Assembly (NCBI GenBank): GCA_964496755.1
Contig: CAZCBD010000005.1
Span: 1 to 30,503 of the forward strand
Origin: CAZCBD01 sp964496755
GTDB lineage: Bacteria; Bacteroidota; Ignavibacteria; Ignavibacteriales; Melioribacteraceae
Reading direction: 5' to 3'
Length of the DNA stretch: 30,503 nt
The notes under the pieces: model-generated
The model's input: only the letters and a program-made list of their open reading frames with translations
The model's database searches: none
What the model was told of the DNA's origin: nothing
Translations under genes and position numbers: made by a program
Shown: positions 1-9,222 of the stretch, piece by piece
How the letters are laid out: the number at the start of each line of letters is the position of its first letter
Numbering within the stretch: position 1 is the stretch's first letter

Positions 1-2
1 AA

Positions 3-2084
3 AAAGACGGTAACACAATAAAAGTGCTTTTATCCGCCAATAAATTTATTGCCGATAGTAATAATACTATCCGAATATTATGCAATTTTGTCGATATAAC
101 GAATTTCAAATTAACGGAAATCAAACTTCGTGACAGCGAAAAAAAATTACAAACCATTATTGATTCGATTAGTGATTCACTTTTTATTTTAGATAAAGAC
201 GCCAAAATTATCGATTACAATAAAAAAGCTTTAACTGAATTCAATATCACTATTGAGAAAATACCACATTTAAGCTTTTGTGATGATTTATCGAGCAATA
301 AAAATTCAAAAGTAAAATGGGATACACTTTTTAGAGAAGCCGCTAACGGTACACCTCAAAGTTTTGAATGGACTTGTGTTAAGTATGGAACCAACAAAAC
401 TTTTGAAACAGAAATCAATTTAAATTCTACTACCATAAATTCCGAAGTAGTTATAATTACAACAGTTAGAGATATATCAGAAAGAAAAAAACATTATTTA
501 ATCCAGAATGTTGTTAATAACATAACAAATTCTAGTCTTCCTGTTTCAAATTTAGAAAAACTTGCAAAAATTATTCATTTTCAATTTTCCAAATTAATAA
601 ACACTGAAAATTTTTATATTGCTTTTTATAATGAAGCAAACGGGATTTATAATTTCCCTTATTTTTCGGATGAATTTAATGCCTTGGATGCATTTCAGAA
701 CAAAAGCCTGAAAAATTCATTAACCGATTATGTAAGAAAAACCGGTTTGCCTTTATTTGCCAACAAGAAAACACAAGAAAAATTTAAAAAAGAAGGTCTT
801 GCAAAAGCTATTGGCATCCCATCCCAAATATGGATGGGGGCACCATTAAAAAAAGAGAACAAAACTTTTGGAATTATAGCTGTTCAAAGTTACAATGACC
901 CGCACGGTTTTAATCTAAACGACTTTTCAGTCTTAAGTTATGTTGCAGAACAAATTTCCTTTTCTATTGATAAAAAAATAGCCGAAGAAATATTAATTCA
1001 GAGTGAAGAAAAATTTCGTTCTATTGTGCAATATGCAGCGGATTTAATTTTAATTGCGGACACAAAGGGAAAAATAATAGAAACTAATCTTGCCATTTCA
1101 ACAATTTTCGGTTTCGAAAAAAACGAAATTATCGGAAAACCAATAGATACATTTATCCCTATTAAATTAGATAAATTAACAATTCACGAAGATGAGAATT
1201 ACAAAAACTCAGCCAACTTCAATACTCGCCTATCGGCAAATGCTATCCACAAAAACGGAAAAGAAATCCCAACTGAAATTTCAATTTCATCTTGGAAAAC
1301 TACAACCGGTATTTTTTACAGTGTGATAGTTCATGACATATCATTAAAAAAGGAATTAGTTTCTGAATTAATTTCGGAAAGAAATGCAGCTATTGCAGTC
1401 GATAAATTAAAAACAGAATTCTTGGCTCAGATGGCATCTAAGATGAGAACCCCTGTAAATATTCTTTTTAGCTCAATCTCTTTAATAAAAGAAATTCTTT
1501 CTAATAACGGTTCATCTGATGTTTTTGAAATTCTTAATACCACAAACAGTGTGGGAAAAAAACTTATCAGAACTATCGATTCAATTTTAAATATGTCGGA
1601 ATTTCAGCTTGGAAAATTTAAAACTAAAAGTGAATTAATAAATATTGAAGATGATATTTTTAGAGAATTAATTTCGGAATTTCATCCTATTGCACTGGAA
1701 AAAGGTTTAAAATTTAATTTGATTTCACTGACCAACGAAAAAATGATAAAAAGTGATTCACATAGTTTAAGACAAATCTTTTTTAATTTAATTGATAATG
1801 CTATTAGATTTACTGCAAAAGGTAAAGTTGAAATTAAAATATACAGAAATCGGAATAATCTTTTAAGTATCGATATTTCCGATACAGGCGTTGGAATCGA
1901 AAAAAAATTATTACAAAAACTTAAAAACATGTTTACGCAAAAAGGAAACTCTATAAAGAAAATTGAAAGCAAAATTTTCGGATTGGCATTAGTTTCCGAG
2001 TACGCAAAAATCAATAACATCGGGGTTCAGGTAAATTCTGAAAAAAACAAGGGTACAACATTTACTGTTATTTTTAACATTTAA
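3..2084 (+). CDS. PAS-GAF-PAS sensor histidine kinase homologue lacking the phosphoacceptor His; 5' end outside window
   Basis: This is a cytoplasmic sensor protein of the two-component type. The frame is open from base 3 and its first residues read as the end of a PAS domain, so the GTG at 24 is internal and the gene starts upstream of the window. Domain order, numbering from that GTG, is end of PAS (1-30), PAS (about 36-155), GAF (about 165-320), PAS (about 326-445), a dimerisation helix (about 455-525) and a HATPase domain (about 575-686). There is no membrane segment in the visible part. The H-box reads AQMASKMRTPVN where the family has MSHEIRTPLN, so the His is Ser472 (codon 1437-1439) and the next Glu is Lys. 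The N-box (FNLIDNAIRF) and DTGVGI are present, but the second glycine box is reduced to FGLAL. It probably binds ATP poorly or not at all and may act as a pseudokinase. The next gene is convergent and abuts its stop codon. Confidence 0.85.
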   Translation, partial: KDGNTIKVLLSANKFIADSNNTIRILCNFVDITNFKLTEIKLRDSEKKLQTIIDSISDSLFILDKDAKIIDYNKKALTEFNITIEKIPHLSFCDDLSSNKNSKVKWDTLFREAANGTPQSFEWTCVKYGTNKTFETEINLNSTTINSEVVIITTVRDISERKKHYLIQNVVNNITNSSLPVSNLEKLAKIIHFQFSKLINTENFYIAFYNEANGIYNFPYFSDEFNALDAFQNKSLKNSLTDYVRKTGLPLFANKKTQEKFKKEGLAKAIGIPSQIWMGAPLKKENKTFGIIAVQSYNDPHGFNLNDFSVLSYVAEQISFSIDKKIAEEILIQSEEKFRSIVQYAADLILIADTKGKIIETNLAISTIFGFEKNEIIGKPIDTFIPIKLDKLTIHEDENYKNSANFNTRLSANAIHKNGKEIPTEISISSWKTTTGIFYSVIVHDISLKKELVSELISERNAAIAVDKLKTEFLAQMASKMRTPVNILFSSISLIKEILSNNGSSDVFEILNTTNSVGKKLIRTIDSILNMSEFQLGKFKTKSELINIEDDIFRELISEFHPIALEKGLKFNLISLTNEKMIKSDSHSLRQIFFNLIDNAIRFTAKGKVEIKIYRNRNNLLSIDISDTGVGIEKKLLQKLKNMFTQKGNSIKKIESKIFGLALVSEYAKINNIGVQVNSEKNKGTTFTVIFNI

Positions 2085-3602
2085 TTAGGCTAAAAATTTT
2101 TCATATGCAGGATTATCGGTTTCTTCAAAATACCGATAATTAATCTCATTCAAAAATTCTTTAAATAAATCCAACTCATACTCGGGCACCTGAATTCCCA
2201 TAAATACGCGCCCATAAGCCGAGCCATGATTACGGTAATGAAACATTGAAATATTCCATTTATCATTCATTGCTTCAAGCAATTCCAATAAAGCTCCCGA
2301 GCGTTCGGGAAATTCGAATCTAAAAATTCTTTCATTTTTAACTTCCTTTGAATGCCCCCCAACCATATAACGAATATGAAGTTTTGCCAATTCATTCTCA
2401 CTCATATCAATCACACTGTAACCAAGTTTAATTAATTTTTTAACTAACTCTTCTTTGGTTTTATTCGTATCTTCATCAAGCTGCACTCCTACAAAAACCT
2501 GAGCATCATTAAAGTTTGCATATCTGTAATTAAATTCCGTGATGTTCAATTTACCCACAGTTCTGCAAAAAGTTTTAAAACTTCCCGGCCGTTCGGGAAT
2601 TGTAACTCCTAAAATAATTTCCTTTTTTTCACCAAGTTCCGTTCTTTCGGAAATATATCTTAAGCGATGAAAATTTATATTTGCACCACTTTCAATTGCA
2701 ATCAAATTTTTATTTTTAATTTTGTTTTGCTTTACATACCTTTTCAATCCTGCCAAAGAGAGTGCGCCTGCCGGTTCGGACATTGTTCTGTTTTCTTCAA
2801 AAATTTCCTTTATTGCCGAACATATTTCGTCTGTAGTTACAGTTACAACCTCATCAACATATTTTTTTGCAAGATCAAAAGTTTCTTTCCCGATTTGTTT
2901 TACTGCAACACCATCGGCAAATATCCCAACATTTTCCAAAGTTATCCTTTTGTTAGCCTCCAAAGCTTTAAAAAGACATGCCGATTCATCGGATTCTACG
3001 CCGATAATTTTAATTTCAGGATTCAAATATTTAATATAAACGGAAATGCCGGCAATAAGCCCGCCACCACCAACCGGAACAAAAAGGTAATCGAGTTTTC
3101 CATTAAGTTGTCGATATATTTCCATACCAATTGTACCTTGTCCGGCAATAATATCAGAATCATCGTAGGAATGTATATAAGTATAAGATTTATCTTCGGC
3201 AATTTCTCGGGAATGAATAAAAGCCTCGTCAAAATTATCACCAAATAAAAGAACTTCCGCTCCTAAGTTTTTTACTGCACGCACTTTAATATCGGGTGTT
3301 GTTTTAGGCATTACAATCAAAGATTTAATTCCTAATTTAGTAGCGGAAAGTGCCACCCCTTGTGCATGATTACCGGCAGAAGCTGCAATTACTCCTCTCT
3401 TTTTTTCTGCCTCCGAAAGTTTTGATATTTTATTATATGCTCCTCTCAGTTTAAAAGAAAACACAGGTTGCAAATCTTCTCGTTTAATAAAAACATTGTT
3501 TTTAAGTTGCTTGCTTAAATAACTCATTTTATCAAGCGGAGTTTGAATGGCAACATCATAAACATTAGCTTCCAGAATTTTTTTTATGTATAGAGAAAAC
3601 AT
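2085..3602 (-). CDS. ilvA: Threonine ammonia-lyase (threonine dehydratase), biosynthetic, two ACT domains
   Basis: This PLP enzyme deaminates threonine to 2-oxobutanoate, the first committed step of isoleucine synthesis, in the cytoplasm. The catalytic fold spans about residues 15-320. It has the Schiff-base lysine in FSFKLRGAYNK (Lys51), the SAGNHAQG loop and the phosphate-binding GGGG at 178-181. Two ACT regulatory domains follow at about 330-402 (starting GVTIPERPGSF) and 425-500 (FRFEFPERSGAL). At 505 residues it matches the long, isoleucine-inhibited E. coli type (about 514). The start ATG has AGGA eight bases upstream. It is the last gene of a minus-strand run after arginine decarboxylase and the acetyltransferase, with a 46-base gap. 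No other ilv or leu gene is nearby. Its TAA directly abuts the stop of the convergent kinase gene, with no terminator between. Confidence 0.95.
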   Translation of the reverse strand: MFSLYIKKILEANVYDVAIQTPLDKMSYLSKQLKNNVFIKREDLQPVFSFKLRGAYNKISKLSEAEKKRGVIAASAGNHAQGVALSATKLGIKSLIVMPKTTPDIKVRAVKNLGAEVLLFGDNFDEAFIHSREIAEDKSYTYIHSYDDSDIIAGQGTIGMEIYRQLNGKLDYLFVPVGGGGLIAGISVYIKYLNPEIKIIGVESDESACLFKALEANKRITLENVGIFADGVAVKQIGKETFDLAKKYVDEVVTVTTDEICSAIKEIFEENRTMSEPAGALSLAGLKRYVKQNKIKNKNLIAIESGANINFHRLRYISERTELGEKKEIILGVTIPERPGSFKTFCRTVGKLNITEFNYRYANFNDAQVFVGVQLDEDTNKTKEELVKKLIKLGYSVIDMSENELAKLHIRYMVGGHSKEVKNERIFRFEFPERSGALLELLEAMNDKWNISMFHYRNHGSAYGRVFMGIQVPEYELDLFKEFLNEINYRYFEETDNPAYEKFLA

Positions 3603-3648
3603 TATTTTTCCTATTCAATTATTTCCGTTTAATTTCCGTTTATTTTTT

Positions 3649-4113
3649 TCATTGTAATTCTTTTTCAAAATAAAATTCTGAATAAGGAATATTTCCATCA
3701 TTCATTTCTCTAATTCCTTTCTGAACAAACCCCATTTTTTTATAATAATTGTGTGCTCTTTCAAATCTTGTATCCGACCAAAAAAATAATTTGAGATATT
3801 CTTTTCCAACTGTCCATTCTTCGGCTTTTTGTAAAAGTTTATTGGCAATACCTGTTCCTCTAAATTCCTTCTTCAAATAAAATCGTTTCATTTCAACTGC
3901 ATTATTAACAATCTTAACAGCAACAGTACCAACAATTTTATTGTTCATTTTATATACCCAAAAATTACCGTTAGGTTCTGCAAAAAATTTATCTAACGCT
4001 TCTAAATCCTTGTCGCAACCGGTTAAACAAACAACATCATTATATTCACGATAGATTGTATCGATAAGTTCGATAATTTCGTTTTTGTATTTTGGAATAA
4101 ACGGTTCGAACAT
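3649..4113 (-). CDS. GNAT-family N-acetyltransferase
   Basis: This is a 154-residue single-domain GNAT acyltransferase that transfers an acetyl group from acetyl-CoA. The acetyl-CoA pyrophosphate loop is visible as KKEFRGTGIANKLL (about 82-95), after a strand with VEMKRFYL, and the C-terminal half has the usual NYYKKMGF motif. The substrate cannot be read from sequence. The gene begins five bases after the arginine decarboxylase stop codon, so the two are very likely cotranscribed and perhaps translationally coupled. That context makes a small amine or an arginine-derived compound a reasonable guess, but only a guess. The ATG at 4113 is the only sensible start, since the frame begins directly with the fold. 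Confidence 0.85.
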   Translation of the reverse strand: MFEPFIPKYKNEIIELIDTIYREYNDVVCLTGCDKDLEALDKFFAEPNGNFWVYKMNNKIVGTVAVKIVNNAVEMKRFYLKKEFRGTGIANKLLQKAEEWTVGKEYLKLFFWSDTRFERAHNYYKKMGFVQKGIREMNDGNIPYSEFYFEKELQ

Positions 4114-4118
4114 AAAAA

Positions 4119-5510
4119 TTAATACCCCAAAATATTTAACATTGATTTAAAACTTTGTTCTTTTGAAAACAATTTGGTTTTAACCTCCCCGTTTTCATCA
4201 ATATCAATAATAATATGCTTAGGGGAAGGAATTAAACAATGTTGTAATCCGCCATAGCCGCCAATAGTTTCTTGATAAGCTCCGGTATGAAAAAAACCGA
4301 TATACAAAGGAATCTGCTCGTCAAATTTCGGTAAAAAAATTGCGTTCACATGTTGTTCGGAATTATAATAATCATCGCTATCGCAGGTTAATCCACCTAA
4401 AAAAACCCTTTCGTATTCTTTGTCCCAACCGTTAATAGGAAGCATCACGAATCGCTTATTTATTGCCCAAGAATCAGGAAGAGTAGTCATAAAAGAACCG
4501 TCAATCATATTCCATGCTTCTCTGTCGTTTTGTTTTTTCTGGTCTAAAATCTGAAAAATCAAACCACCGCTATCGCTTACAGTATAGGAACCAAATTCTG
4601 TAAAAATATCCGGTTCCGTAACTCCTGCTTCGTTGCATACAATCTTAATTTGGTTCACAATTTCATCAACCATATATTCATAATCAAAATCAAAAGCTAA
4701 TGAGGTTTTAACCGGAAAACCACCTCCGATATTTAATGCGGTTAAATCCGGACATATTTTTTTCAGCTCTACATATACATTTAAACACTTACGCAATTCA
4801 TTCCAATAATAGGCATTATCCTTTATTCCCGTGTTTATAAAAAAATGAAGCATTTTAAGTTTAAAATTCGGGTTATTTTTTATTTTCGAAATATAAAACG
4901 GAACAATATCTTTATATCCAAAACCAAGTCTCGAAGTATAAAACTCGAATTTCGGTTCTTCTTCACTTGCTATCCTAATGCCGAGATTAATTGGTTTGGA
5001 TAGAAGTCCGTCATACTGTTCTAACTCTTTCGGATTATCTAGGATTGGCATAACATTAGTGAATCCGTTATTAAAAATTGTGAGAATATTTTCTATATAA
5101 TCATCTTTCTTAAATCCATTGCAGACAATGTTTATATTTTTATCGATTTTCCCTGCCTCATATAAAGATTCGATAATATTAATATCAAAGGCGGAGGATG
5201 TTTCCAGATGGATATCATTTTTCAGTGCTTCTTCCAAAACAAAGGAAAAATGTGAACTTTTGGTACAATAGCAATAATAGTATTTTCCGCAATACTCATT
5301 CTTAGCTATAGCAACGTTAAACCATTTTTTTGCTTTTTTAATTTGAGTGGAAATTGCCGGCAAATAAGTGAATCTGAGTGGCGTGCCATATTTTTTGATA
5401 ATATCCGCAAGAGCTATATTATTAAAAATCAACTCCCCTTTTTCTACATTAAACTCTTCATCCGGAAAATCAAAAGTTTGTTCAATTAGGTCAATATATT
5501 TATTTTTCAT
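4119..5510 (-). CDS. speA: Arginine decarboxylase, fold-type III PLP, Bacteroidota type
   Basis: This enzyme decarboxylates arginine to agmatine, the entry to polyamine synthesis, in the cytoplasm. The alanine-racemase-like barrel carries the PLP lysine in YYCYCTKSSHF (Lys84), the phosphate-binding GGGFPV (262-267) and the second-subunit active-site motif TCDSDD (Cys376). At 463 residues it matches the short arginine decarboxylase of Bacteroidota, which I recognise from its overall sequence (for example LHFFINTGI and GAYQETIGGYGGLQHC). It is not the 630-residue enterobacterial SpeA. A specific agmatinase gene is often adjacent in that group but is absent here. A GGAG ribosome binding site lies about ten bases before the ATG. 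The GNAT and ilvA genes follow in the same direction. A closely related decarboxylase specificity cannot be fully excluded. Confidence 0.88.
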   Translation of the reverse strand: MKNKYIDLIEQTFDFPDEEFNVEKGELIFNNIALADIIKKYGTPLRFTYLPAISTQIKKAKKWFNVAIAKNEYCGKYYYCYCTKSSHFSFVLEEALKNDIHLETSSAFDINIIESLYEAGKIDKNINIVCNGFKKDDYIENILTIFNNGFTNVMPILDNPKELEQYDGLLSKPINLGIRIASEEEPKFEFYTSRLGFGYKDIVPFYISKIKNNPNFKLKMLHFFINTGIKDNAYYWNELRKCLNVYVELKKICPDLTALNIGGGFPVKTSLAFDFDYEYMVDEIVNQIKIVCNEAGVTEPDIFTEFGSYTVSDSGGLIFQILDQKKQNDREAWNMIDGSFMTTLPDSWAINKRFVMLPINGWDKEYERVFLGGLTCDSDDYYNSEQHVNAIFLPKFDEQIPLYIGFFHTGAYQETIGGYGGLQHCLIPSPKHIIIDIDENGEVKTKLFSKEQSFKSMLNILGY

Positions 5511-5546
5511 TAATCTAATTCTCCTACTTGTAATCTTAGCAACAAA

Positions 5547-5566
5547 CTTAATTTAATTAGATTAAG
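5547..5566. promoter_or_regulatory. Near-perfect 20-base palindrome upstream of arginine decarboxylase
   Basis: The sequence CTTAATTTAATTAGATTAAG pairs with its own reverse complement at nine of ten positions. It lies in the 92-base gap between the end of the sigma-54 activator gene and the arginine decarboxylase start, 37 bases before the ATG. It could be an operator for a dimeric regulator, or a chance palindrome in AT-rich DNA. No terminator for the upstream gene is seen in this gap. Confidence 0.3.
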
Positions 5567-5602
5567 AAAGCAACATTAAAGTAAGTGGTTTAGATTGATA
5601 AA

Positions 5603-6939
5603 TTATTCTTTCTTTAACTCTGCTATCTTGCGTTGAAGTTGGCGAAGTGAAATACCTAAGATTTTTGCTGCTTCGGCTTTTTCCCAATTTGTTTGTTCTA
5701 AAATATGCTCAATGTATCTTAGTGAATTTTCTTTGATTGTTAGATATTTGGGTTTTTCGGTTTTATTAATTGCAATTTCACCTTTCAAGTTGGAAATTGA
5801 AATTACTGTTCCTGAACACAACAAAACTGCGTTTTCAATAATTTGTGACAACTCTCTGATATTGCCTTCAAACTTTTGGGTTCTCAAATAATCTAATGCA
5901 TCGGCACTGAATCTTAAATTATTCTTAGAATATTTTTGCATATTCTTTTTCAAAAAATAATCCGATAAAAAAACTATGTCTTCATCTCGTTCACGAAGCG
6001 GAGGTAAATTGACATTTACGGATTTCAATCTATATAATAAATCCAATCTGAATTTACCTGTTTTGCACATTTCAAATATATCCGAATTAGTAGCGGAAAT
6101 TATTCTAATACTAACCGTTATTTGTTTGGAGTCGCCAATTGGTGTAATTATTTTATCTTCCAAAACACGTAAGAATTTCGATTGTTGATTAAGTGGCAGA
6201 TCTCCGATTTCATCTAAAAATAAGGTACCCCCGTTAGCTTGTTCGAAATAACCTTTAAAATCATTTAAAGCTCCCGTAAACGCTCCTTTTTTATGCCCGA
6301 AGAATTGGCTTTCAAACAAATTCTCAGGAATAGAGGCAACATTTACGGCCACGAAAGGGGAATTTTCGGGCATACTTATTTTATGAATTGCTTTTGCTAA
6401 TAATTCCTTTCCCGTTCCGGATTCGCCTGTAATTAAAATCGGATTTCCGCTTTTAGCCATTATTGCCGTGTAATTCAATATTTCTTTCATTTTTTGCGAA
6501 TTGGTTTTAATACTTTCGAAAGCAGGTAGCAACTTTTCAAAGTTGTTTTTTTTATTTGAATTCAATCCGTAAATTAACCCTTTTCTTTCGAAAGCTCTGT
6601 CGACACTCAAAAAAATTCTTTCCGGCTCGGCCGGTTTTATTAAATAATCGTAAGCTCCCATTTTCACTGCCTTCACTGCTTGTGCAACATCATCAACTGC
6701 AGTTAAAATAATAAATTCGGTTTCCGGCGAATAGGGCTTCGCTTGCTCAAGAACTTCTAATCCGTGATAATCGGGCATTAATAAATCCAACAAAACTATA
6801 TCGTAATTTCCTGTTTTTAATTTTTCGATTGCTTCTGTTCCATTAGAAGCTGTATCAACAATCGTTAAACCTCTGCGGTTGAATAATCTTTTAAGTGCAC
6901 CAAAGCTTCCTGTTCGTCATCAACTATTAAAATCTTCAT
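5603..6939 (-). CDS. NtrC-type sigma-54 response regulator with a frameshift in the receiver domain
   Basis: This is a DNA-binding response regulator that would activate sigma-54 promoters. The true start is the ATG at 6937-6939, which gives MKILIVDDEQEAL, but that frame stops at 6865. The rest of the receiver (GALKRLFNRR onward) continues in the minus-one frame from about 6901, which has no ATG or GTG start before the phosphorylated Asp (codon 6785-6787). One missing G at about 6898-6902 would restore a normal 445-residue protein. Numbered that way, it has acid pocket Asp7/Asp8, phospho-Asp52, Thr80 and Lys102. The AAA+ domain follows with Walker A GESGTGKE (172-179), GAFTGA (219-224), which contacts sigma-54, and Walker B LFLDEI. 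A Fis-type helix-turn-helix ends the protein. It lies nine bases after its probable partner kinase. It may be a real mutation, a recoded gene or a sequencing indel. Confidence 0.85.
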
Positions 6940-6948
6940 AAATTCCTC

Positions 6949-9180
6949 TTACAATTTTTGCCTTACTAATTGATCAAACTCTTTTTTTAAATTTTCAATG
7001 TTTAGTGGTAAGGGTAAAAATTTTGCAAAGCTTAATTCTTGCCGAATTTGTTTATCTATTATGCTAGCATCAGAAAACATTAAAAAATTTGTTAACGGAT
7101 ATTTAGAATATATTTTCTTCAGAATTTCAACAATAAATCTTCCGAATTTTAAATTCACAAAAATCGTATCAATTTCCGGATGATCATTCATAAAATCCAT
7201 TAAATGTGCCGGCTCATACAAGAATAAAAAAAACTTATCGGTCTCTTTTAAAAATCCTGTGCGCAACATATTATGCATTTTACGGGAATCATCTACGCAA
7301 ATAATTTTAGGATTTATTTTAGGTAATTTATCTTCAAACGGTAATAAAACAGTAAATTTTGACCCGATATTTTTTTTTGAGAAAACACTTATTAAACCGT
7401 TATGCTCACGAATTATTTCATAAGATATAGACAATCCCAAACCGGTACCACCAATTTCCCTTCGTGTTGTAAAAAAAGGTTCGAATAATTTATCTAAAAT
7501 TTCAGGGTCAATTCCTTTTCCGTTATCTTCAACTTCCAAAAGTACGGATTTTAACCTTTCTACTCTTTTTGTTTTAATTTTAATTTTTGAATTTCTCTTG
7601 TTCAGAGAAGATTGAATTGCATTCATTACCAAGTTTATAAAAACTTGTTCAAGTTTTTGAAATGACCCTTTAATATCGGGTAAATTAGGTTCCAGATTTA
7701 TTTCAACATTAGAAATCGAATTTTTAATATTCGCACCTATTAAGTTATAAGCCTTTTCAACAATCTCATTTAGATTAATCGGCATTTTTTTTAATCCTGT
7801 GTTTCCTTTTACATATTCTTTTAAACTTGAAATAACATTATTAATTCTGTCGGCTCCGTTTTTAATTGAATCAATAATTTCTTTGGTTTCAAGAATCTGC
7901 CCCTTTTCTTCGAGGTTTATATTTTTGATATTTAATAATTTAACCTCAAAATTTTTCCAAGAATCCCTAAGCAATTCTAAATTGTAAAAAATATAGCCGA
8001 TCGGGTTATTAATCTCATGAGCAACTCCTGCCAGCATTTCACCAAGTGATTTAAGCTTATCGGCTTGTAACACTTGTTGTAATCTATATTCTGATTCTTG
8101 TTTAATTCTTTTTTCTTCGGTGATATCCTTTGCCACGAAAACAATTCCCGTAAATTGATTGTTTGCATCGCGTATAGGCGAAGAGGTAGTTAAAAATGTT
8201 TTACCCAATTTTAGATTTACAATTTCCGCCGAATGCGATTCCTTTGTTTTTCGAGTAACCTCGGCCGGACAGTCTTTGCAATTATCACCTTGACACTGAA
8301 ACAGATCGGAACATTTTTTCCCTTCAAAGAAATCCTCTTTATCCTTCACATAGCTCAGTGCCGCTTTATTTAATCTTCTCACTTCCGAATTAGGATCTAA
8401 AATTATTATAATATCATCAATGGCATCGAATGTTCTTTCCCAATCCTCTTTGGCTTGTTTTAATTTTTCCTCATAAAGTTTTCTGTCGGTTATATCTTTA
8501 ACCGTACCAACAATAAACTCCAATTCCCCTTCGGAATTTCTAACCGCTTTCGCATTTTCAGAAATCCAAATTAGTTCTCCATCCTTTCTAAAGAGTTTCG
8601 ATTCAAAACCAAAACTTTGTCCTTCTTCTTCCAGATATTTTAATAATTTTTCTCTGCGCTCGGGGTCCACATACAGTTGCTCGCTTATATTTGTTACCGA
8701 ATTCAAAAGATCTTCTTTACTTTCATAGCCGTAAATGCGCACAAGCTCCGGATTCACAACTATGTGCTTTCCCTCGTGTGGTGTGCTTTTATAAATTCCC
8801 ATAATAGCATTATCAAAAATCTGTTTGTAATATTCTTGCTCTGTTTTAAATGAATCAATATCCATAATGTGCAAAAGATATTTTCCCCGATTTCCCTTCT
8901 CATTTTCCGTTTTTTTTAATATTACTTTGACCCACTTTTTATTTTTATCGAATTCAATTTTAGATTCAAATTCAACAAAGTTTTCAGCGTTCATCTTTTT
9001 TATTGCATCATTCACTTGAGCAATAAATTTAGAATTAAAAATACTTTCGATTTTTGAGCCAATAATCTTTTCCGATAAATCGAATTCCGCTGCCTTACTC
9101 TTAGCAAATTCTATTATCAAATTGTTTTCAATTAAAATAAAAATTCCTTTAACCAGTTTTGCTAATTCCGTTAGTTTCAA
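6949..9180 (-). CDS. NtrB-like PAS sensor histidine kinase with degenerate C-terminal receiver
   Basis: This is a soluble sensor kinase and the probable phosphodonor for the NtrC-type regulator that follows nine bases later. The domains are PAS (about 1-111), PAS (113-238), PAS (245-357) with Cys290, 296, 301 and 304, HisKA with AGVAHEINNPIG (His388), and HATPase with the N-box (INLVMNAIQ), EDNGKGID and GGTGLGLS (577-584). All catalytic motifs are intact. A 120-residue tail (about 624-743) begins like a receiver (ICVDDSRKM) but has Asn676 (VNLKFG) where the phosphorylated Asp should be, and LPLPLN where the conserved KP should be. The start is a TTG at 9178-9180 with AGGA eight bases upstream. 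No in-frame ATG gives a complete first PAS. There are no membrane segments, so the signal is intracellular. Confidence 0.9.
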   Translation of the reverse strand: MKLTELAKLVKGIFILIENNLIIEFAKSKAAEFDLSEKIIGSKIESIFNSKFIAQVNDAIKKMNAENFVEFESKIEFDKNKKWVKVILKKTENEKGNRGKYLLHIMDIDSFKTEQEYYKQIFDNAIMGIYKSTPHEGKHIVVNPELVRIYGYESKEDLLNSVTNISEQLYVDPERREKLLKYLEEEGQSFGFESKLFRKDGELIWISENAKAVRNSEGELEFIVGTVKDITDRKLYEEKLKQAKEDWERTFDAIDDIIIILDPNSEVRRLNKAALSYVKDKEDFFEGKKCSDLFQCQGDNCKDCPAEVTRKTKESHSAEIVNLKLGKTFLTTSSPIRDANNQFTGIVFVAKDITEEKRIKQESEYRLQQVLQADKLKSLGEMLAGVAHEINNPIGYIFYNLELLRDSWKNFEVKLLNIKNINLEEKGQILETKEIIDSIKNGADRINNVISSLKEYVKGNTGLKKMPINLNEIVEKAYNLIGANIKNSISNVEINLEPNLPDIKGSFQKLEQVFINLVMNAIQSSLNKRNSKIKIKTKRVERLKSVLLEVEDNGKGIDPEILDKLFEPFFTTRREIGGTGLGLSISYEIIREHNGLISVFSKKNIGSKFTVLLPFEDKLPKINPKIICVDDSRKMHNMLRTGFLKETDKFFLFLYEPAHLMDFMNDHPEIDTIFVNLKFGRFIVEILKKIYSKYPLTNFLMFSDASIIDKQIRQELSFAKFLPLPLNIENLKKEFDQLVRQKL

Positions 9181-9222
9181 TTTAAAAATCCTATTCCATG
9201 TTTTAGTTAAAGAAATAATTTT

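Noticed and set aside
2667..3248. Plus-strand open frame of 193 codons
   Set aside because: It is antisense to ilvA catalytic sequence; the product is Cys/Phe-rich with no domain, as expected from a shadow frame in AT-rich DNA.
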